From contig DBTN01000017.1 in NCBI GenBank assembly GCA_002307065.1, positions 1-58,875 of the forward strand: 58,875 nt of DNA. The letters run 5' to 3'. This document shows, piece by piece, positions 56,819 through 58,875 of the stretch; positions within the stretch are counted from its first letter, which is position 1, and each line of letters begins with the position of its first letter. The DNA is from Akkermansiaceae bacterium UBA1315. Lineage in GTDB: Bacteria; Verrucomicrobiota; Verrucomicrobiia; Verrucomicrobiales; Akkermansiaceae. Made by a program: the position numbers and the translations under genes. The notes under the pieces are model-generated. The model did not search any database. It was given only the letters and a program-made list of their open reading frames with translations, and was not told the DNA's origin.

Positions 56819-58875
56819 TCAACCGAGGATCTGGGTGAGGACGTAGGGGAGGATGCCGCCGGCGCGATAGTAGTCTTTTTCAACCGGGGTATCGATGCGG
56901 ACGACGACGGGAAGGTCAAAGGAGGAACCTTTCGCGGGGTGGACGCGGAGGGTGGCGTGTTGGCCCGGTTTGAGGTCGTTGTTGATTCCGATGAGGTCGA
57001 AAGTCGCATCGCCGAGATCTTTGACGCGGTCGTAATCGTCTTTGTCGATGAAGTTGCAAGGCAGCACGCCCATTCCGACGAGGTTGGACCGGTGGATCCG
57101 CTCGAAGGATTTGGTAATGACGGCCTTGACTCCGAGAAGGTTGGTGCCTTTGGCGGCCCAGTCGCGGCTGGATCCCATGCCGTAGTCTTCGCCTGCGATG
57201 ATGACGGTGGGGATCCCGTCTTGCTGGTAGATCGCTGCCGCATCGTAGATGGCCTCGACTTGATCGCCGATTTTGGTGACGCCGCCTTCGATGCCGGGGA
57301 CCATGAGGTTTTTGATCCGGACGTTGGCGAAGGTTCCTCGGGTCATCACGCGGTCGTTGCCGCGGCGTGAACCGTAGGAGTTGAAATCGGCGAAGCCGAC
57401 GCCTTTTTCCTTAAGGTAGCGACCGGCGGGGCTGTCCATTTTGATGGCACCGGCGGGGGAAATGTGGTCGGTGGTGACGGAATCGCCGAAGATGCCGAGC
57501 GGCTTCGCACCGTGGATTTCCTCGATGTCGCGGGGTGCGGGCGAGAATCCGTCGAAAAACGGCGGCTCTTGCACGTAGGTCGATTCACGATCCCATTCGT
57601 AGATGTCGCCGGTTGACGTTTGGATTTCGTTCCACTTCGGATTCTGTTCGGCGAAATCCGTGTAAAGCGCGGTGAAGACTTCCGGTTTGAGCGAGAGCAA
57701 TTGCGCGTCGGCGATTTCCTGACCGGTTGGCCAGATGTCTTTGAGGAAAACCGGTTCGCCTTTCGGGGTCTTGCCGAGAGGTTCGGTGGCGAGGTCAATG
57801 TCCACGGTGCCAGCGATCGCGTAGGCGACGACGAGGGGCGGTGACATCAGGAAGTTCGCTCGGATCGACTGGTGGACACGTGCTTCGAAATTTCGGTTAC
57901 CGGACAGAACGGAGGCGGCGACGATGTCTTCGGCTTTGACGACGCTTTCGATGCCGTTATCGAGCGGGCCGGAGTTGCCGATGCAAGTGGTGCAACCGTA
58001 GCCGACGGTTTGGAAACCCAGCTTGTCGAGTTCGGCTTGGAGACCGGTTTTGTTGAGATAATCAGTGACGACGCGTGAGCCGGGTCCAAGCGAGGTTTTG
58101 ACCGACGGATTTACCTTGAGGCCGAGGGCGTTCGCTTTTTGAGCGAGCAAACCGGCGGCGAGCATGACGCTTGGGTTTGAGGTGTTCGTGCAACTGGTGA
58201 TCGCGGCGATGAGCACGGAGCCGTGGCCGATTTTGTCGGTGACGCCGTTTTTGCTGTCGACGTGGACAACGGCGGTTTTGGACTCGGTTTTGGCGAAGCC
58301 GCCTTCGGAAACCGGTGCCGCGAGGAGTTTTTCCCAAGTTTGCTTGAGTTCGTCCACGTTGATCCGGTCTTGAGGGCGCTTGGGACCTGCGACGCTGGGT
58401 TTGACGGTGGAAATGTCGAGCTCGACGATTTGGGAAAAATCGAGCGCATCCTTTTCTGAAGGAATTCCCCAGAGGCCTTGAGCTCTGTAGTAATTTTCGA
58501 CGGTCTTGCAGAGTTCCGGCGGGCGGCCGGTGCCTTCGAGGTAGCCGGTGGTGATTTCGTCGATACCGAAAAAGCCCATGGTTGCGCCGTATTCCGGTGC
58601 CATGTTGGCGATGGTTGCGCGGTCGGGTAGGCTGAGCGCTTTCGCGCCGGGGCCGTAGAACTCGACGAATTTCCCGACGACCTTGGTTTTGCGGAGGATT
58701 TCGGTGACGACCAGCACGAGGTCGGTCGCGGTGACCCCGGTATTGAGTTCGCCGGTCAGGTAAACGCCGACGACTTCCGGGACGAGGAAAGTCACCGGTT
58801 GGCCGAGCATTCCGGCTTCGGCTTCGATGCCGCCGACGCCCCATGCGACGACGCCGAGGCCGTTGATCATGGTGG
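56819..58875 (-). CDS. acnA: Aconitate hydratase A, C-terminal part (truncated by window end)
   Basis: TCA-cycle enzyme that isomerises citrate and isocitrate with a [4Fe-4S] cluster. At least 683 residues are present; the first 200 or so lie beyond the right edge. Cluster cysteines are in ITSCTNTSNPS and GYGCTTCIGNSG. Substrate and swivelling-domain motifs follow: SGNRNFEARVHQSIRANFL, GDSVTTDHISPAG, GEDYGMGSSRDWAAKG and SFERIHRSNLVGMGVLP. It is the IRP/AcnA type, not AcnB. No gene follows it before vapB. Confidence 0.97.
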   Translation of the reverse strand, partial: TMINGLGVVAWGVGGIEAEAGMLGQPVTFLVPEVVGVYLTGELNTGVTATDLVLVVTEILRKTKVVGKFVEFYGPGAKALSLPDRATIANMAPEYGATMGFFGIDEITTGYLEGTGRPPELCKTVENYYRAQGLWGIPSEKDALDFSQIVELDISTVKPSVAGPKRPQDRINVDELKQTWEKLLAAPVSEGGFAKTESKTAVVHVDSKNGVTDKIGHGSVLIAAITSCTNTSNPSVMLAAGLLAQKANALGLKVNPSVKTSLGPGSRVVTDYLNKTGLQAELDKLGFQTVGYGCTTCIGNSGPLDNGIESVVKAEDIVAASVLSGNRNFEARVHQSIRANFLMSPPLVVAYAIAGTVDIDLATEPLGKTPKGEPVFLKDIWPTGQEIADAQLLSLKPEVFTALYTDFAEQNPKWNEIQTSTGDIYEWDRESTYVQEPPFFDGFSPAPRDIEEIHGAKPLGIFGDSVTTDHISPAGAIKMDSPAGRYLKEKGVGFADFNSYGSRRGNDRVMTRGTFANVRIKNLMVPGIEGGVTKIGDQVEAIYDAAAIYQQDGIPTVIIAGEDYGMGSSRDWAAKGTNLLGVKAVITKSFERIHRSNLVGMGVLPCNFIDKDDYDRVKDLGDATFDLIGINNDLKPGQHATLRVHPAKGSSFDLPVVVRIDTPVEKDYYRAGGILPYVLTQILG

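Larger units (their letters stand above)
1..58875. repeat. Dispersed iterated palindrome ACCGGT (about 140 copies)
   Basis: The hexamer ACCGGT, its own reverse complement, was counted by eye at about 140 places, roughly one per 420 bases. Base composition alone predicts about 15-20. The first copy is at 503-508. The base before is usually A or G and the base after usually T, C or G, so RACCGGTY is a fair consensus. Copies lie in all reading frames of genes on both strands, in short intergenic gaps and in terminator stems (1775-1804). Density is lowest in about 8.4-13.7 kb and highest after about 38 kb. One-base neighbours such as GCCGGT and TCCGGT are clearly rarer. Confidence 0.85.

Noticed and set aside
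1..58875. tRNA, rRNA or CRISPR array
   Set aside because: No T-loop-like GGTTCGAATCC, rRNA core sequence or regularly spaced direct repeats were found by reading; gaps are too short for most such features.

Overview
The window looks like a chromosomal segment of a Verrucomicrobiota bacterium (inference from gene content; there is no rRNA here to prove it). Pointers are a PEP-CTERM exported protein, a planctomycete/verrucomicrobial-type ECF sigma factor next to a membrane Ser/Thr kinase, MenD and IspD/IspH (menaquinone and MEP isoprenoid pathways), weak Shine-Dalgarno sequences at many starts, and a Gram-negative envelope (beta-barrel protein, lipoproteins, twin-arginine exported SOD). No rRNA, tRNA, CRISPR array, prophage or transposase was seen.

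Layout. 0-6.5 kb: MscL, azurin, the PII protein GlnB behind a textbook sigma-54 promoter, a DUF3817 membrane protein, NAD(P)HX repair enzyme, a cell-wall amidase, a secreted unknown and phosphotransacetylase. 6.5-7.3 kb: HisJ-type histidinol phosphatase. 7.3-20 kb: an accessory-looking catabolic block of two minus-strand operons around a MarR regulator. One runs permease, binding protein, SUMF-like protein, TIM-barrel isomerase, Rieske oxygenase, xylulokinase. The other runs binding protein, long permease, ATPase, glutamine-synthetase-like ligase, creatininase. An 18-bp perfect palindrome lies between marR and the first operon. 20-26.9 kb: a Gcw_chp-type outer-membrane protein, AmtB with its own sigma-54 promoter, CoaX, a ROK kinase, SOD and a PEP-CTERM protein. 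26.9-44 kb: mostly housekeeping genes (ppc, menD, ilvD, rluE, tspO, hemL, metG) mixed with small membrane and secreted unknowns. 44-52.7 kb: PpiD/SurA-like protein, an orphan GH95-like N-domain, a transporter-thioesterase fusion, then the operon ispD - M16 protease - ywaF-like - ispH. 52.8-56 kb: a signalling operon of Ser/Thr kinase, SdpI-like protein and ECF sigma. 56-58.9 kb: VapBC and the C-terminal part of aconitase, cut by the window end.

Genes working together. GlnB and AmtB are a nitrogen-sensing and ammonium-uptake pair that is unlinked here but shares the sigma-54 promoter class. The 7-20 kb block probably imports and breaks down an organic nitrogen compound whose identity cannot be read from sequence. 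The kinase-SdpI-sigma operon is a likely one-locus envelope signalling pathway.

The most striking genome-scale signal is the palindrome ACCGGT. It occurs about 140 times by hand count, against roughly 15-20 expected from composition, in coding and non-coding DNA and inside terminator hairpins. This resembles the highly iterated palindrome HIP1 of cyanobacteria.
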